Source: Propionivibrio soli
Lineage (GTDB): Bacteria > Pseudomonadota > Gammaproteobacteria > Burkholderiales > Rhodocyclaceae
Assembly (NCBI RefSeq): GCF_025770765.1
Contig: NZ_JANZKY010000024.1
Coordinates: forward strand, 1 to 47,483
Direction: 5' to 3'
DNA: 47,483 nucleotides
Shown: positions 8,681-19,489 of the stretch, piece after piece
Numbering within the stretch: position 1 is the stretch's first letter
Layout of the letters: each line of letters begins with the position of its first letter
Program-made: the position numbers and the translations under genes
The notes under the pieces: generated by a model
The model's input: the letters and a program-made list of their open reading frames with translations, nothing else
Told to the model about the DNA's origin: nothing
Database searches by the model: none

Positions 8681-9565
8681 TCAATCAGATGCCGGTTGGG
8701 AAGGCCCGTCCATCTCCTGAACGTCGCTTAAGTATTTCGGTATGAGCTCAGCCGGCACATTGAGCCGCGTGAGCAGCGTTTGCCGATCGATATGAAGCAG
8801 TTTTTGGATTGCCGTGAAGTCGTCCGGTAATGCCGCATCGGTCCAGTCATTGGAGGAATGGCGGGCGAGATTGACGGCCAGGATGACGTTTTGGACACGG
8901 GGAAGGTGCGAGTTCGCATCGTCCATCAACGTGTTGAGAAGTTCGGGAAGGTTCCACGATTCACAAAGGGCGCGTTGCAAATCGAACAGCCGGATGCCAA
9001 GAATCTGTTGTTGGGCGCTGGCGCTGCGCAACGTTTTGTCGGCCGTTTGTTTGTCGCGGATCGCGATAGCGAGCCGGGGGGCGAAGCACCACAGTAGGAT
9101 CTCGGAAAGATCGTGGAGCAGCGCGGCAAGCGCGACCTCTTCGACGTTCAGGTCGTACCGTTCGCGCGCCCATTCGTGAGCGTAATGCGAAGCCCGCTGG
9201 ACCCGTCGGATGACTTGGAGTACGCCAAGCAAGGCCTGTGGTTCGTTCTTGAGCAGCGTTTCGATCGTGAGCGGCGCTTCAAAGCGGGCGAAAAAAGGCT
9301 CGAGGCCATACATCATCACGGCGTGGTCGATTGTCGTAATGTCTGTCCGCAAGCGCTTGCCGCGGTACGGCTGTATATGCGCCAGAACACGAACCGCCAT
9401 CAGGGGATCCTGAAGAACGATCGCCGCGATATCGCGACCATTGATCTGGTCGACGTTTTGCCGCGCTTCTTCGAGTCGGCGTGCAGTTTGCCGAAGAATA
9501 GGCATCTCGGTGTGACTGAAAAAGTCCACCCAAGCATCGAGATCGGGAAGCGGCTGATCGAGCAT
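8681..9565 (-). CDS. HDOD domain protein
   Basis: HDOD proteins are helical relatives of HD-phosphohydrolases found in bacterial signalling; most lack a known activity. The 294-residue product has an N-terminal helical segment, then the HDOD core with EMPILRQTARRLEE (residues 19-32), ILQDPLMAVRVL, TIDHAVMMYGLEPF, and the degenerate HD-like signature VALAALLHDLSEILLW. It carries no output domain such as GGDEF or EAL, so it is a stand-alone HDOD protein. The gene faces left; a 309-bp region separates it from ndk, which faces right. A regulatory role is inferred from the family only. Confidence 0.82.
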   Translation of the reverse strand: MLDQPLPDLDAWVDFFSHTEMPILRQTARRLEEARQNVDQINGRDIAAIVLQDPLMAVRVLAHIQPYRGKRLRTDITTIDHAVMMYGLEPFFARFEAPLTIETLLKNEPQALLGVLQVIRRVQRASHYAHEWARERYDLNVEEVALAALLHDLSEILLWCFAPRLAIAIRDKQTADKTLRSASAQQQILGIRLFDLQRALCESWNLPELLNTLMDDANSHLPRVQNVILAVNLARHSSNDWTDAALPDDFTAIQKLLHIDRQTLLTRLNVPAELIPKYLSDVQEMDGPSQPASD

Positions 9566-9646
9566 GCGCCAGAAGTTATAAAGTTACTCTAAATGTTTCT
9601 GCTAATTGTCTGATTCATCAATAAGGATTAAATTTTCAAGTTCATA

Positions 9647-9796
9647 CTACCCGGAGCCTTTAGCGACCGCAAGGGCATGGCAAGAACCGCAGACTTCGGA
9701 AACTTTTGTCGTGTTCTTCAGGGCTTTGCGTGCGCCACCAACGTTTACAAACATCAGTTCTACCGCTGGGCCGTTGACGTGGCCTCGTTTCGGCAT
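9647..9796 (-). CDS. 49-residue ORF with a c-type haem motif (small gene or cytochrome remnant)
   Basis: On the minus strand an ATG at 9794-9796 opens a 49-codon frame ending in TAG at 9647-9649. It contains VCGSCHAL, a CXXCH haem c attachment motif at residues 36-40, preceded by a soluble-looking VELMFVNVGGARKALKN. Codon choice looks like real coding DNA. It has no signal peptide and is too short for a typical mono-haem cytochrome, so it is either the decayed 3' end of a cytochrome gene or a small protein whose export signal is missing. Its start overlaps the promoter region of ndk on the other strand. The rest of the 9566-9874 gap is AT-rich near 9589-9646 and shows nothing else. Confidence 0.35.
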   Translation of the reverse strand: MPKRGHVNGPAVELMFVNVGGARKALKNTTKVSEVCGSCHALAVAKGSG

Positions 9797-9811
9797 TCCT
9801 GAGAGTGTTGG

Positions 9812-9817
9812 TAGAAT
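9812..9817 (+). promoter_or_regulatory. candidate -10 element of ndk
   Basis: TAGAAT preceded by TTGG gives an extended -10-like TTGGTAGAAT, 57 bp before the ndk ATG. No good -35 is seen at 16-18 bp; a TTGACG at 9774 is too far upstream. Similar GGTAGAAT boxes occur before rlmB and uup. Confidence 0.35.
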
Positions 9818-9874
9818 GAGAAGTTATCCCGCGTATTCCGACTCCGTCTGTTAAACCCGCCCTGTGGAGGATTC

Positions 9875-10303
9875 ATGGCTATTGAACGTACGCTTTCGAT
9901 TATCAAACCCGACGCCGTTGCGAAGAACGTCATTGGCAAGATCTACTCACGTTTTGAGACCAACGGTCTGAAGATCGTCGCGGCGAAAATGGCTTGGCTT
10001 TCGCCTCAAGAGGCCGGCGAGTTTTACGCGGTGCACAAAGAGCGGCCTTTCTACAAGGACCTCGTTACGTTCATGACGTCCGGTCCGGTGATGATTCAGG
10101 TGCTCGAGGGCGAGGATGCAATTGCCAAGAACAGGGAACTGATGGGTGCAACTGACCCCAAGAAGGCGGCCCCGGGAACGATCAGGGCTGATTTTGCGTC
10201 GTCGATCGATGCCAACGCCGTGCATGGTTCCGATGGCCCGGAGACGGCCAAGGTCGAGGTCGGTTTTTTCTTCCCCGGCATGAATGTTTACGCTGGTCGC
10301 TAG
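9875..10303 (+). CDS. ndk: nucleoside diphosphate kinase
   Basis: Ndk transfers the gamma-phosphate of ATP to nucleoside diphosphates through a phospho-histidine, balancing NTP and dNTP pools in the cytoplasm. The 142-residue product has the usual bacterial length, starts [12 protein letters not shown] and carries the active-site NAVHGSD with His117. GGAGG at 9866-9870 sits 4 nt before the ATG. It heads the long run of housekeeping genes; rlmN starts 27 bp after its stop. Confidence 0.97.
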   Translation: MAIERTLSIIKPDAVAKNVIGKIYSRFETNGLKIVAAKMAWLSPQEAGEFYAVHKERPFYKDLVTFMTSGPVMIQVLEGEDAIAKNRELMGATDPKKAAPGTIRADFASSIDANAVHGSDGPETAKVEVGFFFPGMNVYAGR

Positions 10304-10330
10304 AGCAAACCCTCTGCGTGTGACGGCTTG

Positions 10331-11428
10331 ATGAAGACTAACCTGCTCGATTTCGATGCGGCCGGGCTGACCGCCTTTTTTGCCGAAAACGGCGAGAAGA
10401 CCTTTCGCGCCCGGCAAGTACTGCGCTGGATGCATCGATTCGGGCAGGATGATTTTGACGCGATGACCGATATCGCGAAAAGTCTGCGTGAGAAGCTGCG
10501 CGAAATTGCAGAAATCCGGGCACCGGCCGTCGTTTCGGACAAGCAGTCCGACGACGGAACCCGCAAGTTCCTGTTTGACGTCGGCGGGGGCAATGCCGTC
10601 GAGACCGTCTTCATTCCCGAAGACGACCGCGGCACCCTTTGCGTCTCTACTCAGGCTGGTTGTGCGCTCGATTGTGCCTTTTGCTCCACTGGCAAGCAGG
10701 GGTTCAACCGAAACTTGACGGTTGCAGAAATCATCGGGCAGTTATGGCAGGCGAATCGGGCGCTCGGCGCTGACCCGTCGGGTGAGCGAATCATTAGCAA
10801 TGTAGTCTTGATGGGCATGGGCGAACCGTTGGCGAACTTCGAGAATTCCGTCACAGCCCTTCGCCTGATGCTCGATGACAACGCCTATGGCTTGTCGCGG
10901 CGACGCGTGACTGTGTCAACGTCAGGCCTTGTACCGGTCATCGATCGTTTGCGCGATGAATGTCCGGTAGCCTTGGCAGTTTCTCTGCATGCACCGAACG
11001 ATGGACTGCGTGATGAACTGGTTCCGATCAACCGGAAGTATCCATTGCGGGAATTGATGGCGGCGTGCTTGCGCTATCTGGAAAAAGCACCGAGAGATTT
11101 CGTGACGTTTGAATACGTGATGCTCGATGGAGTGAACGATTCGGACGCCTGTGCGCAGGAATTGCTCGCCTTGACGCGCAACGTACCTTGCAAGTTCAAC
11201 CTGATTCCATTCAATCCGTTTCCCGGGTCGCCGTTCAGGCGTTCGCCGTCGCAGCGAATCAGGCGGTTTGCTGAAATACTAATGAATGCCGGCATCATTG
11301 CCACCACGCGAAAGACGCGGGGGGATGATATTGATGCGGCATGCGGTCAATTGGCCGGCCAGGTTCAGGATAAAACGCGGCGAAGTGGGCGCCGTATCAT
11401 CGACGTACACGAGGTTAGGACACGATGA
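10331..11428 (+). CDS. rlmN: 23S rRNA A2503 / tRNA A37 methyltransferase (radical SAM)
   Basis: RlmN methylates C2 of A2503 in 23S rRNA and A37 in some tRNAs by a radical-SAM ping-pong mechanism through a methylated cysteine. The 365-residue protein shows the cluster motif CALDCAFC (CX3CX2C), [12 protein letters not shown], and the C-terminal catalytic cysteine in DIDAACGQL. The ATG at 10331 is used; a TTG codon directly before it could extend the frame by one residue but is not needed. Its TGA overlaps the ATG of pilW (ATGA), which suggests translational coupling. Confidence 0.96.
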   Translation: MKTNLLDFDAAGLTAFFAENGEKTFRARQVLRWMHRFGQDDFDAMTDIAKSLREKLREIAEIRAPAVVSDKQSDDGTRKFLFDVGGGNAVETVFIPEDDRGTLCVSTQAGCALDCAFCSTGKQGFNRNLTVAEIIGQLWQANRALGADPSGERIISNVVLMGMGEPLANFENSVTALRLMLDDNAYGLSRRRVTVSTSGLVPVIDRLRDECPVALAVSLHAPNDGLRDELVPINRKYPLRELMAACLRYLEKAPRDFVTFEYVMLDGVNDSDACAQELLALTRNVPCKFNLIPFNPFPGSPFRRSPSQRIRRFAEILMNAGIIATTRKTRGDDIDAACGQLAGQVQDKTRRSGRRIIDVHEVRTR

Positions 11429-12237
11429 AAGCGTTTTGGGGGATGTTCGCACGGGTAGGGGCCTTGGTCTGCCTGGTGGTGACCTTGGGCATGGTTTCCG
11501 CCCCTTCGGTTTTCGCTCAGGGAACGGCTTCGCCAGCTGATACGCTGACAGGCAGCAGTCCGAAGGACGCGCTGACCCGGGCTAAGCTTCATACCGAACT
11601 GGGCTCGATGTATTTCCAGGAAGGGAATTTCATCGTGGCCCTCGAAGAACTGACGATCGCCATCTCGATCAATCCCAACTATGCACCTGCTTACAGCACC
11701 CGTGCATTGGTCTTGCATCAGATCCGGGAACTCGATTCCGCAGGCAAAGACTTTAGAAAGGCGCTGGAACTTGACGAGCGCGATCCCGAGATCAACAACA
11801 ACTATGGCTGGTTCCTTTGCGAAACGGGGCATGAGAAAGAGGCACTCGATTACTTCCAGAAGGCGATCCGGAACCCCTTGTACCGGACGCCGGAGGTTGC
11901 ACACCTCAATGCCGGCGCCTGTTACGCGAAGATCGGCGATCTGGATACGGCCGAAGACTACATTCGCCGCACGCTCCGTTTTTCACCCGACAATGCTCGT
12001 GCGCTTTATCAACTGGCGGCCATCACTTACAAACGAGGCAACTACGATGCCGCGAGAGAGCATCTGACGAAGATTACCCGCACGCGTGAGCCGAATGCGG
12101 AAACGCTTTGGCTGCTTCTGCGTACGGAACGCCGTCTGGGCGACCGCATCGCGGAAAACAGCTTGGCGGCTCAATTGCGCCGCAACTATCCGGATTCGCC
12201 CGAATATCGCGAGTTGCTGAAAGGGAACTTCGAATGA
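11425..12237 (+). CDS. pilW: type IV pilus assembly TPR protein (PilW/PilF family)
   Basis: PilF/PilW is the outer-membrane pilotin that assembles the PilQ secretin. The 270-residue product has an N-terminal signal sequence (ending PSVFAQ, about residue 32) and at least four tetratricopeptide repeats between about 55 and 235, with helices such as [26 protein letters not shown] lipobox cysteine, present in many orthologs, is not obvious here, so the protein may be periplasmic rather than lipid-anchored. Overlaps at both ends (rlmN and the RodZ-like gene) place it in the conserved rlmN-pilW-rodZ-ispG operon. Confidence 0.88.
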   Translation: MKAFWGMFARVGALVCLVVTLGMVSAPSVFAQGTASPADTLTGSSPKDALTRAKLHTELGSMYFQEGNFIVALEELTIAISINPNYAPAYSTRALVLHQIRELDSAGKDFRKALELDERDPEINNNYGWFLCETGHEKEALDYFQKAIRNPLYRTPEVAHLNAGACYAKIGDLDTAEDYIRRTLRFSPDNARALYQLAAITYKRGNYDAAREHLTKITRTREPNAETLWLLLRTERRLGDRIAENSLAAQLRRNYPDSPEYRELLKGNFE

Positions 12238-13169
12238 ATGGGGAATCGGTTCAGCAAGGAGGCCTCGTCGGGATTACTGACCCGGCGGATATGGTGGGGG
12301 CTCAGAGCGCGTCGGCTCCAACTGTCGGCCAGCAACTCCGAGCGGCCCGTGAAGCGAAAGGGCTGAGCAAGGGGGAAGCGGCCAAATCGATCAAGTTGAG
12401 CGTGCGCCAGGTCGAAGCGCTCGAAGCCGACGACTGGGACAACTTGCCGTGCAATACTATTGTTCGCGGTTTTGTTCGCAACTACGCGCGGCTGCTCAAC
12501 CTTGACGCGGAGCGGCTCATGCATGACCTGGATGCCCTGCATTTTCCCCAGGCTCCGGAATTGAAAGTTACGACGGGGACTCCGGTCAGTATGCCCCAGG
12601 AAGGCACGCCTGATCGGCGCGACTATGCGCGAGTCATTTTTGGCCTGTTGATCCTGGCGGCAGCGGTGGCTGCGTACCTGTTCGTTCCCATCGAGCTGTG
12701 GCAATCGACTCTGACGGCGGTGAAGTCGGCGATGGAATCACGCACAGCAACGGAGGAAAAGCTTCCGCCGTCCCAAGAGGCGGCAACCGCCAACACGCCA
12801 GTCGTAACCGCAGCGCCTTCCGTGCCGGAGCCAGCGGCTGTGCCGGCTAACCTACCACCAGTCGGCGGTGCTGACACAAGCGCTCAATTGCCGGAGTCGC
12901 CGGCTGTGGCGGATGCAGCGGCCGAAGCGCAGGCGAACGTGCTCAAATTCTCTTTTGCGAAACCTTCGTGGGTGGAGGTGCGCGACAAAAGCGGGCGAGT
13001 TATCTTTTCGCAGTTGAACCCCGAGGGAAGCCAAAAGGAAGTGTCGGGAACTCCGCCATTTTCCCTGGTCGTGGGCAACTCGGCGTATGTCAGCCTGCAA
13101 TACAGGAATAAGCCGGTGGACCTCTCCAAGCGCAGCAAGGATGATGTCGCCCGGTTAACCGTCGAATAA
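12234..13169 (+). CDS. rodZ: RodZ-like helix-turn-helix membrane protein (DUF4115)
   Basis: RodZ-family proteins link the MreB cytoskeleton to cell-wall synthesis. The 311-residue product has a cytoplasmic Cro/C1-like HTH (about 33-95, VGQQLRAAREAKGLSKGEAA), one transmembrane helix (about 134-153), an Ala/Pro/Thr-rich periplasmic linker and a C-terminal DUF4115 domain (from about 235, WVEVRDKSGRVIFSQLNPEG). The ATG at 12234 overlaps the pilW stop (ATGA); a longer in-frame extension from 12108 lies inside pilW and is rejected. The gene order pilW-rodZ-ispG-hisS is typical of beta- and gammaproteobacteria. Confidence 0.88.
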   Translation: MNGESVQQGGLVGITDPADMVGAQSASAPTVGQQLRAAREAKGLSKGEAAKSIKLSVRQVEALEADDWDNLPCNTIVRGFVRNYARLLNLDAERLMHDLDALHFPQAPELKVTTGTPVSMPQEGTPDRRDYARVIFGLLILAAAVAAYLFVPIELWQSTLTAVKSAMESRTATEEKLPPSQEAATANTPVVTAAPSVPEPAAVPANLPPVGGADTSAQLPESPAVADAAAEAQANVLKFSFAKPSWVEVRDKSGRVIFSQLNPEGSQKEVSGTPPFSLVVGNSAYVSLQYRNKPVDLSKRSKDDVARLTVE

Positions 13170-13217
13170 CCCTCTTGATGGTGCCCTGCGGTTCGCGGGG
13201 GCGCTTTCCCATATTTT

Positions 13218-14471
13218 GTGAGCAGTGAGTTGAGCAATTCTCTTGTTACCCGACGTTCCACACGTACTGTCCGTATTGGCCACGTAAATGTGGGCGGGGA
13301 TTCCCCGGTCGTGATCCAATCGATGACGAATACGGACACCGTGGACGTCGTGAAGACGGCGATTCAGTGCGCTGAGCTGGCAAGAGCCGGTTCGGAGCTT
13401 GTTCGTATCACCGTCAATACTCCGGAGGCCGCTGCCGCCGTGCCGGGTATTTATGAACATCTGCAGCGGATGAACGTTGATGTGCCGCTGATTGGCGACT
13501 TCCATTACAACGGGCATCGGTTGCTGTCTGATTTTCCCGAATGCGCCCAGATGCTGGCGAAGTACCGGATCAATCCAGGCAACGTCGGTCACGGAAAGAA
13601 ACGCGACGATCAGTTCGCACAAATGATCGAAGTCGCATGCAAATACGATAAGCCGGTCCGCATCGGTGTTAACTGGGGGAGCCTGGACCAGGACCTGTTG
13701 GCGCGAATCATGGACGAGAATGCCCGGCGCCCCCAGCCGTTGGACGCAATCGAAGTGATGCGCGAGGCCATGGTAACGTCGGCCCTCGAATCGGCCGCGA
13801 AGGCAGAAGAGCTGGGCCTGCCCGGCGGCAAGATCATCCTGTCGTGCAAAGTCTCGGGCGTGCAGGATCTGATTGCCATTTACCGAGAGCTTTCGCGGCG
13901 CTCGGATTATCCTCTACATCTCGGTTTGACTGAAGCCGGAATGGGGTCAAAGGGAATCGTTGCCTCGACGGCCGCCATGGCGGTGCTCCTGCAGGAAGGT
14001 ATTGGCGACACCATCCGGGTTTCGCTGACCCCAGAGCCGGGGGGCAAACGCACCCAGGAAGTGATTGTCGCGCAGGAGATGCTGCAGACGATGGGACTGC
14101 GGGCTTTTACGCCGATGGTCGCCGCATGCCCAGGCTGTGGCCGTACCACGAGCAGCTTTTTCCAGGAGTTGGCCCAGTCGATTCAAGATCATGTTCGGGA
14201 AAGAATGCCGCAATGGCGGGCGGAGTACGACGGCGTGGAAAATATGACGCTTGCCGTCATGGGATGTGTCGTCAATGGTCCGGGCGAGAGCAAGCACGCC
14301 AACATCGGCATTAGCCTGCCTGGAACCGGCGAAGTGCCGGCCGCTCCCGTGTTTGAAGACGGCGTGAAGACGAGCACGCTGCGCGGGGAGAATATCGCAG
14401 CTGAATTTACGGCCATCGTCGACCGCTACGTGGCGCGTACCTACAAAAGAAAGATAGCGACAAGATCATGA
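13218..14471 (+). CDS. ispG: 4-hydroxy-3-methylbut-2-enyl-diphosphate synthase
   Basis: IspG (GcpE) is the [4Fe-4S] enzyme converting methylerythritol cyclodiphosphate to HMBPP in the non-mevalonate isoprenoid pathway. The 417-residue product has the TIM-barrel part ([28 protein letters not shown]) and the C-terminal cluster-binding part with ACPGCGRT and [10 protein letters not shown]. The start is GTG at 13218. Its end overlaps hisS by 4 bp (ATGA). Confidence 0.96.
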   Translation: MSSELSNSLVTRRSTRTVRIGHVNVGGDSPVVIQSMTNTDTVDVVKTAIQCAELARAGSELVRITVNTPEAAAAVPGIYEHLQRMNVDVPLIGDFHYNGHRLLSDFPECAQMLAKYRINPGNVGHGKKRDDQFAQMIEVACKYDKPVRIGVNWGSLDQDLLARIMDENARRPQPLDAIEVMREAMVTSALESAAKAEELGLPGGKIILSCKVSGVQDLIAIYRELSRRSDYPLHLGLTEAGMGSKGIVASTAAMAVLLQEGIGDTIRVSLTPEPGGKRTQEVIVAQEMLQTMGLRAFTPMVAACPGCGRTTSSFFQELAQSIQDHVRERMPQWRAEYDGVENMTLAVMGCVVNGPGESKHANIGISLPGTGEVPAAPVFEDGVKTSTLRGENIAAEFTAIVDRYVARTYKRKIATRS

Positions 14472-15766
14472 GTCAAAACATTCAGTCCGTGCGTGGGATG
14501 AACGACATCCTGCCGGAGGAGGCCGAGTTCTGGGAGGTGTTTGAAGAAACTGTCCGTTCGTGGCTGAGAAGCTATGGATACCGGCCGATTCGCCTGCCAA
14601 TCGTCGAACCGACGCCTCTTTTCAGTCGCGCGATCGGGGAAGTGACGGATATCGTGGAGAAGGAAATGTATTCCTTCACCGACAGCCTTAACGGCGAGCA
14701 GCTGACCTTGCGCCCTGAAGGAACGGCGGGTTGTGTACGCGCGGTCATCCAGCACAAGCTCGCAGCACAGCAGCCACTGCGGCTTTACTACGTGGGGCAG
14801 ATGTTCCGGCACGAGCGCCCACAGAAGGGACGCTACCGTCAGTTCAATCAGGTTGGCGTCGAATCGTTCGGTTTCACCGGGCCAGATATCGATGCCGAGC
14901 AGATTCTTATGGGCGCGAGGCTCTGGGATGATCTGGGTCTGGAGGGGATCGGCCTGCAGTTGAATACGCTCGGCCAGCCCGCGGAGCGCGCGAGCCACCG
15001 TGCCGAACTGATCGCGTATTTTGAAAAGCATCAGGAGCTGCTGGATGAGGATGCGCGACGTCGGTTATACACGAATCCGCTGCGGATTCTGGATAGCAAG
15101 AATCCCACGATGCAGGAAATGATCACCGAGGCTCCGCAATTGATGAGCCATCTTGGGGCTGAGTCGATGGCGCACTTCGAAGGGGTGCAGCAAGTGCTTC
15201 GCGACACCGGGATTCCGTACGTCATCAATCCGCGCCTTGTACGCGGCCTCGACTATTACAACCTGACTGTTTTCGAGTGGGTGACTGACCGCTTGGGCGC
15301 GCAGGGTACGGTCTGTGCCGGCGGGCGTTATGATGGCTTGGTCGAACAGCTCGGTGGCAAGCCGACACCGGCCTGCGGTTTCGCGATGGGCGTTGAACGT
15401 CTGGTAGCTCTCGTACGAGAGTCGGGCGGTGCACCGGAAACCGAAGGCGTGGACGTTTACCTCGTGCATCAGGGTGAAGCGGCCTCGCGTCTTGCTCCGC
15501 GCGTCGCCGAGAATTTGCGTGATCGGGGTATCGACGTGCTTTTCAACTGTGGTGGGGGTAGCTTCAAATCGCAGATGAAAAAGGCTGATGCCTCTGGGGC
15601 AACGTTTGCTGTCATCATTGGCGACGATGAGGCATCCGTCGGTGAGGTGACCCTCAAATCGTTACGCGCCGGCGAAGGAGTGCGCAACGAGCAAAAGCGT
15701 GTCGGCGTCGATGATGTCGCGGACGAAATCATGGACTCATTTTTGGACTTGGAAGAAGAAGCGTAA
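14468..15766 (+). CDS. hisS: histidyl-tRNA synthetase
   Basis: Class II aminoacyl-tRNA synthetase charging tRNA-His. The 432-residue product has motif 1 around REAWRSY-like residues near the N-terminus, motif 2 [16 protein letters not shown], the histidine-specific [13 protein letters not shown], motif 3 GFAMGVERL, and a C-terminal anticodon-binding domain (about 330-425). It overlaps ispG by 4 bp and its TAA shares one base with the ATG of the next gene (TAATG), so ispG-hisS-yfgM-bamB-der looks translationally coupled. Confidence 0.96.
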   Translation: MSQNIQSVRGMNDILPEEAEFWEVFEETVRSWLRSYGYRPIRLPIVEPTPLFSRAIGEVTDIVEKEMYSFTDSLNGEQLTLRPEGTAGCVRAVIQHKLAAQQPLRLYYVGQMFRHERPQKGRYRQFNQVGVESFGFTGPDIDAEQILMGARLWDDLGLEGIGLQLNTLGQPAERASHRAELIAYFEKHQELLDEDARRRLYTNPLRILDSKNPTMQEMITEAPQLMSHLGAESMAHFEGVQQVLRDTGIPYVINPRLVRGLDYYNLTVFEWVTDRLGAQGTVCAGGRYDGLVEQLGGKPTPACGFAMGVERLVALVRESGGAPETEGVDVYLVHQGEAASRLAPRVAENLRDRGIDVLFNCGGGSFKSQMKKADASGATFAVIIGDDEASVGEVTLKSLRAGEGVRNEQKRVGVDDVADEIMDSFLDLEEEA

Positions 15767-16452
15767 TGGCTACCTACGACCTCGAAGAACAGGAACAACT
15801 CGCCGAGATCAAGGCGTGGTGGAAGCAATACGGCAACCTCGTGATCAACGTGGTAACCGCGGCCGCGATCGTCGTGATCGCCTGGCAGGGATGGAACTGG
15901 TACCAACGGTCTCAATCGACGCAGGCGGCTGGGCTCTACAACGTTCTCCAGCGTGCGGCGCAGGAGAAGGACTTGCAGAAGGTGAAGGCGGCAAGTGGAG
16001 AGCTCCTCGAAAAATTCGGAGGCACGAGCTACGCCACGCTCGGATCAATGATGGCTGCCAAGGCGTTGATCGACGCAGACGATGCCAAGACGGCCAAGCT
16101 GCAATTGCAGTGGGCCGTCGAGCACGGCAAGGATGAGCTGCGTGATCTTGCGCGCCTGCGTTTGGCTTCACTGCTGATTGACGAGAAGACTTACGACGAA
16201 GCGCTGAAAGTCGTTGACGGGTCTTCAGGTCCGGCATTCGAACCGCGGTTTTCGGATCTCCGCGGGGACGTTTTGCGGGCTCAAGGAAAGAAAGCCGAGG
16301 CGGCGACCGCGTATCAATCTGCGCTGGACAAGCTTGATACTCTCGCCAAGGCTGGCAAGGAAAAGGACGCGCAGGGCTGGCAGGAACAGTCGGGGGCGAT
16401 CTACCGCGAACTCGTCCAGCAGAAGCTTGATTCGCTTGGCGGGAGCAAGTAA
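15766..16452 (+). CDS. yfgM: YfgM-like TPR membrane protein
   Basis: This is an inner-membrane protein with one N-terminal transmembrane helix (about 25-43, LVINVVTAAAIVVIAW) after an acidic, cytoplasmic start, and a periplasmic tetratricopeptide domain. E. coli YfgM associates with the SecYEG translocon and periplasmic chaperones. The 228-residue length, the DUF2133-like ancillary SecYEG translocon domain and its position directly before bamB and der all agree. It overlaps the neighbours by one base at each end (TAATG). Confidence 0.9.
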   Translation: MATYDLEEQEQLAEIKAWWKQYGNLVINVVTAAAIVVIAWQGWNWYQRSQSTQAAGLYNVLQRAAQEKDLQKVKAASGELLEKFGGTSYATLGSMMAAKALIDADDAKTAKLQLQWAVEHGKDELRDLARLRLASLLIDEKTYDEALKVVDGSSGPAFEPRFSDLRGDVLRAQGKKAEAATAYQSALDKLDTLAKAGKEKDAQGWQEQSGAIYRELVQQKLDSLGGSK

Positions 16453-17600
16453 TGACGAGGCGCCTTGCCGCGGCTGTACTTGTCCTGGCGCTTCCGCTGG
16501 CGGCATGTTCGACGCTTGACGCGATCAATCCGTTTGCGAAGAAGAGCGGGCCGAAAATGGCCGAGCTGCAGCCGATCAGTGCTACGACGGAGGCTCGCGT
16601 CGAGTGGCGGGAGGGCGTCGGCAAGAGCGAACTCTATGTCTTTACGCCTGCGGTCGTCGGCTCATCGGTTTACGCAGCCGGTGAAAACGGAACAGTTCTT
16701 CGAATCGACGAGGGGCGCGTGGTCTGGAAGGCCAATGCCGAGCAAGTGCTGTCCGGAGGGGTGGGCGCCAATGCCGACATCGTCGTGGTTGGGTCTCGCA
16801 AAGGCGACGTACTTGCTTTTGCCGCCGCGGACGGCAAGTTATTGTGGAAGGCCAAGGCGTCCAGCGAGATTTTGGCGCCGCCGGCGGTGGGTGAGGGACT
16901 CGTTGTTGTGCGTAGCAGTGACAGTCGGGTTACCGGATACAGCGCAAGCGACGGCCAGCGCAAGTGGGTTTACCAGCGGCCGGCACCTGCACTTGCGCTG
17001 CGCTTCGCCGGGCAGCCGTTGATCGACGGCAAGTACGTCTTCGTCGGCTTCCCCGGCGGTAAGCTTGTTGCGCTCCTTAATGACAACGGCACCGCTGTTT
17101 GGGATGGCACCGTTGCCTTGCCAAAGGGCGCGACAGAAACAGATCGTATCGCCGATATCAGCAGTGCCCCGGTTATTTCAGGGCGAACGATTTGTGCCGT
17201 TGCCTACCAAGGGAGGGTGGCTTGCTTCGACCTCGGCAATGGCAGTCTCGTGTGGGCCCGCGACATGTCGAGCGCACGCGGAATGACGGTCGACCAGCGT
17301 TACGTTTACGTGACCGACGACAAGGGTGCGGTTCATGCTCTTGATCTTGCGACGGGTTCGAGTATCTGGAAGCAGGACAAGCTGTTCTTGCGTGGTGTGA
17401 CGGCACCTGCGGTGGCACGCGGCCTGGTCGTTGTGGCAGACGTTCAAGGCGTGGTCCACTTCCTGAACCGAGACGACGGCTCCTTCGCGGCGCGAGTGAC
17501 GACAGACGGCAGCCCCGTCGTCGCACCTTTGCGTGCGGCAGGTAACGCGCTGGTGTTGCAAACCAGGAACGGCGGCGTATTCGCTGTAGCGGCGCAATGA
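16452..17600 (+). CDS. bamB: outer membrane assembly lipoprotein BamB
   Basis: BamB is the beta-propeller lipoprotein of the BAM complex that inserts beta-barrel proteins into the outer membrane. The 382-residue product has a lipoprotein signal ending LAAC (Cys about 18) and an eight-bladed PQQ-like propeller with repeated blades such as [12 protein letters not shown] and GSLVWARD. The end [13 protein letters not shown] is typical. It sits between yfgM and der, the conserved context, and overlaps der by 4 bp. Confidence 0.94.
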   Translation: MTRRLAAAVLVLALPLAACSTLDAINPFAKKSGPKMAELQPISATTEARVEWREGVGKSELYVFTPAVVGSSVYAAGENGTVLRIDEGRVVWKANAEQVLSGGVGANADIVVVGSRKGDVLAFAAADGKLLWKAKASSEILAPPAVGEGLVVVRSSDSRVTGYSASDGQRKWVYQRPAPALALRFAGQPLIDGKYVFVGFPGGKLVALLNDNGTAVWDGTVALPKGATETDRIADISSAPVISGRTICAVAYQGRVACFDLGNGSLVWARDMSSARGMTVDQRYVYVTDDKGAVHALDLATGSSIWKQDKLFLRGVTAPAVARGLVVVADVQGVVHFLNRDDGSFAARVTTDGSPVVAPLRAAGNALVLQTRNGGVFAVAAQ

Positions 17601-19060
17601 AGCCGACGATCGTTCTTGTCGGCCGGCCGAATGTCGGCAAGTCCACCTTGTTCAACCGCCTGACCAAAAGCCGGGATGCCCTCGTTGCCGACATTCCGGG
17701 CTTGACGCGGGATCGCCACTACGGGCATGGAAAACTAGGCAGCAAGCCATATCTCGTTGTCGATACCGGTGGCTTCGAGCCGCTAGCGAAAGACGGCATC
17801 ATGCACGAGATGGCACGCCAGACGGAACAGGCGATTGCCGAGGCAGACGCGGTAGTTTTCGTTGTCGACGGACGGACGGGGATTACGGCGCTCGACAAGG
17901 AGATCGCCCGAAAGCTAAGACGTGCTGGCCGGCCGGCCTTCGTTGCGGTCAACAAGACCGAAGGCATGAACGAGGGAGTCGTCATCGCGGATTTTCATGA
18001 GCTTGGCCTCGGGGAGCCGTGGGCGATTTCGGCGACGCATGGCGAAGGTGTTCGTCATTTGGTCGAGCAGGTACTTGCGCCCTATCCCGAACCAACTGAA
18101 GAAGAGGAAGGTGACGGTACGCTGCGCGTGGCTATTGTCGGCCGACCGAACGTCGGCAAGAGCACGATGATCAATGCCTTGCTCGGTGAAGAACGCGTCA
18201 TCGCCTTCGACCAGCCGGGAACGACCCGAGACGCAATCTATGTCGATTTTGAACGTGGCGGAAAGCACTACACACTGATTGACACGGCGGGCCTTCGGCG
18301 CAAGGGCAAGGTGTTCGAAACGATCGAAAAATTCTCGGTCGTGAAAACCCTACAATCGATCGAGGATGCCCATGTGGTAGTGCTCGTTCTCGATGCCCAG
18401 CAAGACATCTCGGACCAGGATGCGCATATCGCTGGCTTTGTGGTCGAGTCCGGAAGGGCGCTTGTTGTCGCTGTGAATAAGTGGGACGGCTTGGATCCTT
18501 ACACTCGGGACCAGGTCAAAAGTGCGCTCGAATCGAAGCTCACCTTCCTGAACTTCGCGAATTTCCACTACGTTTCGGCGTTGCGGGGGCAAGGTCTTGC
18601 GCATGTGTTCCGGTCGGTGGACGCGGCGTACAAGGCGGCGATGGCCGATCTCTCCACGCCGCGGCTTACTCGCACATTGATTGATGCAGTTGCCAAGCAA
18701 GCACCACCGCGTAGCGGTATCTTCCGGCCCAAACTCCGCTATGCTCACCAAGGAGGAAGGAATCCTCCTGTCATCGTCATCCATGGCAATGCGCTGGACA
18801 AGGTGCCGGATTCGTACAAGCGCTATCTGGAGCACATTTTTCGGGAAGTGTTCAAACTGCAAGGCACACCGTTGCGCATTCAGTTCAACGTCTCGGAGAA
18901 TCCGTTCGCTGAGCGCAAACCGGTGGAGCAGCGGCGCCGCAAGCCGAAAGGCGAAGAAAAGGCGAAACCAAAAGCACGGACCCCGGTCCAACCGAAGGTC
19001 GTGGCCCCGACGCGGGGCACGGCTAGACCTCGGCGCAAGTCAAAGCCGGCGTCCGCTTAG
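17597..19060 (+). CDS. der: ribosome biogenesis GTPase Der (EngA)
   Basis: Der is an essential tandem GTPase for 50S subunit assembly. The 487-residue product has two G domains, each with GRPNVGKST (about 8-16 and 183-191), DTGG/DTAG switch II motifs and NKTE/NKWD specificity motifs, then a KH-like domain (about 360-440, [20 protein letters not shown]) and a long basic tail rich in Lys, Pro and Arg. It ends the coupled ispG-der block; hfq starts 89 bp later. Confidence 0.96.
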   Translation: MKPTIVLVGRPNVGKSTLFNRLTKSRDALVADIPGLTRDRHYGHGKLGSKPYLVVDTGGFEPLAKDGIMHEMARQTEQAIAEADAVVFVVDGRTGITALDKEIARKLRRAGRPAFVAVNKTEGMNEGVVIADFHELGLGEPWAISATHGEGVRHLVEQVLAPYPEPTEEEEGDGTLRVAIVGRPNVGKSTMINALLGEERVIAFDQPGTTRDAIYVDFERGGKHYTLIDTAGLRRKGKVFETIEKFSVVKTLQSIEDAHVVVLVLDAQQDISDQDAHIAGFVVESGRALVVAVNKWDGLDPYTRDQVKSALESKLTFLNFANFHYVSALRGQGLAHVFRSVDAAYKAAMADLSTPRLTRTLIDAVAKQAPPRSGIFRPKLRYAHQGGRNPPVIVIHGNALDKVPDSYKRYLEHIFREVFKLQGTPLRIQFNVSENPFAERKPVEQRRRKPKGEEKAKPKARTPVQPKVVAPTRGTARPRRKSKPASA

Positions 19061-19149
19061 CCCGTTGGCGTTCGGCCAGTATGGCGAACACACCCAAAAT
19101 CAATTAAGCTGCAAGAGCTTAGACCAACAACGAACATGGAGTTCTAACC

Positions 19150-19389
19150 ATGAGCAATAAAGGGCAATTGTTACAAGACCCGTTTCTGAATGTGCTGCGT
19201 CGTGAGCACGTACCGGTCTCCATCTATCTCGTCAACGGTATCAAGTTGCAGGGGCAAGTGGAATCTTTCGATCAGTACGTCGTTTTGCTCAAAAATACTG
19301 TGACGCAAATGGTGTACAAGCACGCCATCTCCACGGTTGTTCCGTCTCGGCCTGTCAGCATTCAGCAGGATAACGGCGACGGCGATTGA
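19150..19389 (+). CDS. hfq: RNA chaperone Hfq
   Basis: Hfq is the hexameric Sm-like protein that pairs small RNAs with mRNAs. The 79-residue product shows Sm1 ([20 protein letters not shown], residues 6-25) and Sm2 ([14 protein letters not shown]), with the distal and proximal face residues Q8, F42-like and K56-H57. The C-terminal tail is short, as in other betaproteobacteria. The hfq-hflX-hflK-hflC order is conserved. Confidence 0.97.
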   Translation: MSNKGQLLQDPFLNVLRREHVPVSIYLVNGIKLQGQVESFDQYVVLLKNTVTQMVYKHAISTVVPSRPVSIQQDNGDGD

Positions 19390-19489
19390 TCAACGACTAG
19401 CCGCTTTTCCCGGAATGCCGCTTCCGCCGCGTTTTCGGGAGGTGGCTTTCTCGATCCTGGTGTTTCCGCTTCTTTCGTAAAGCGTCTTC

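Noticed and set aside
9606-9854. 82-codon plus-strand frame upstream of ndk
   Set aside because: It lies over the ndk promoter region and the CXXCH frame and has an unconvincing composition.
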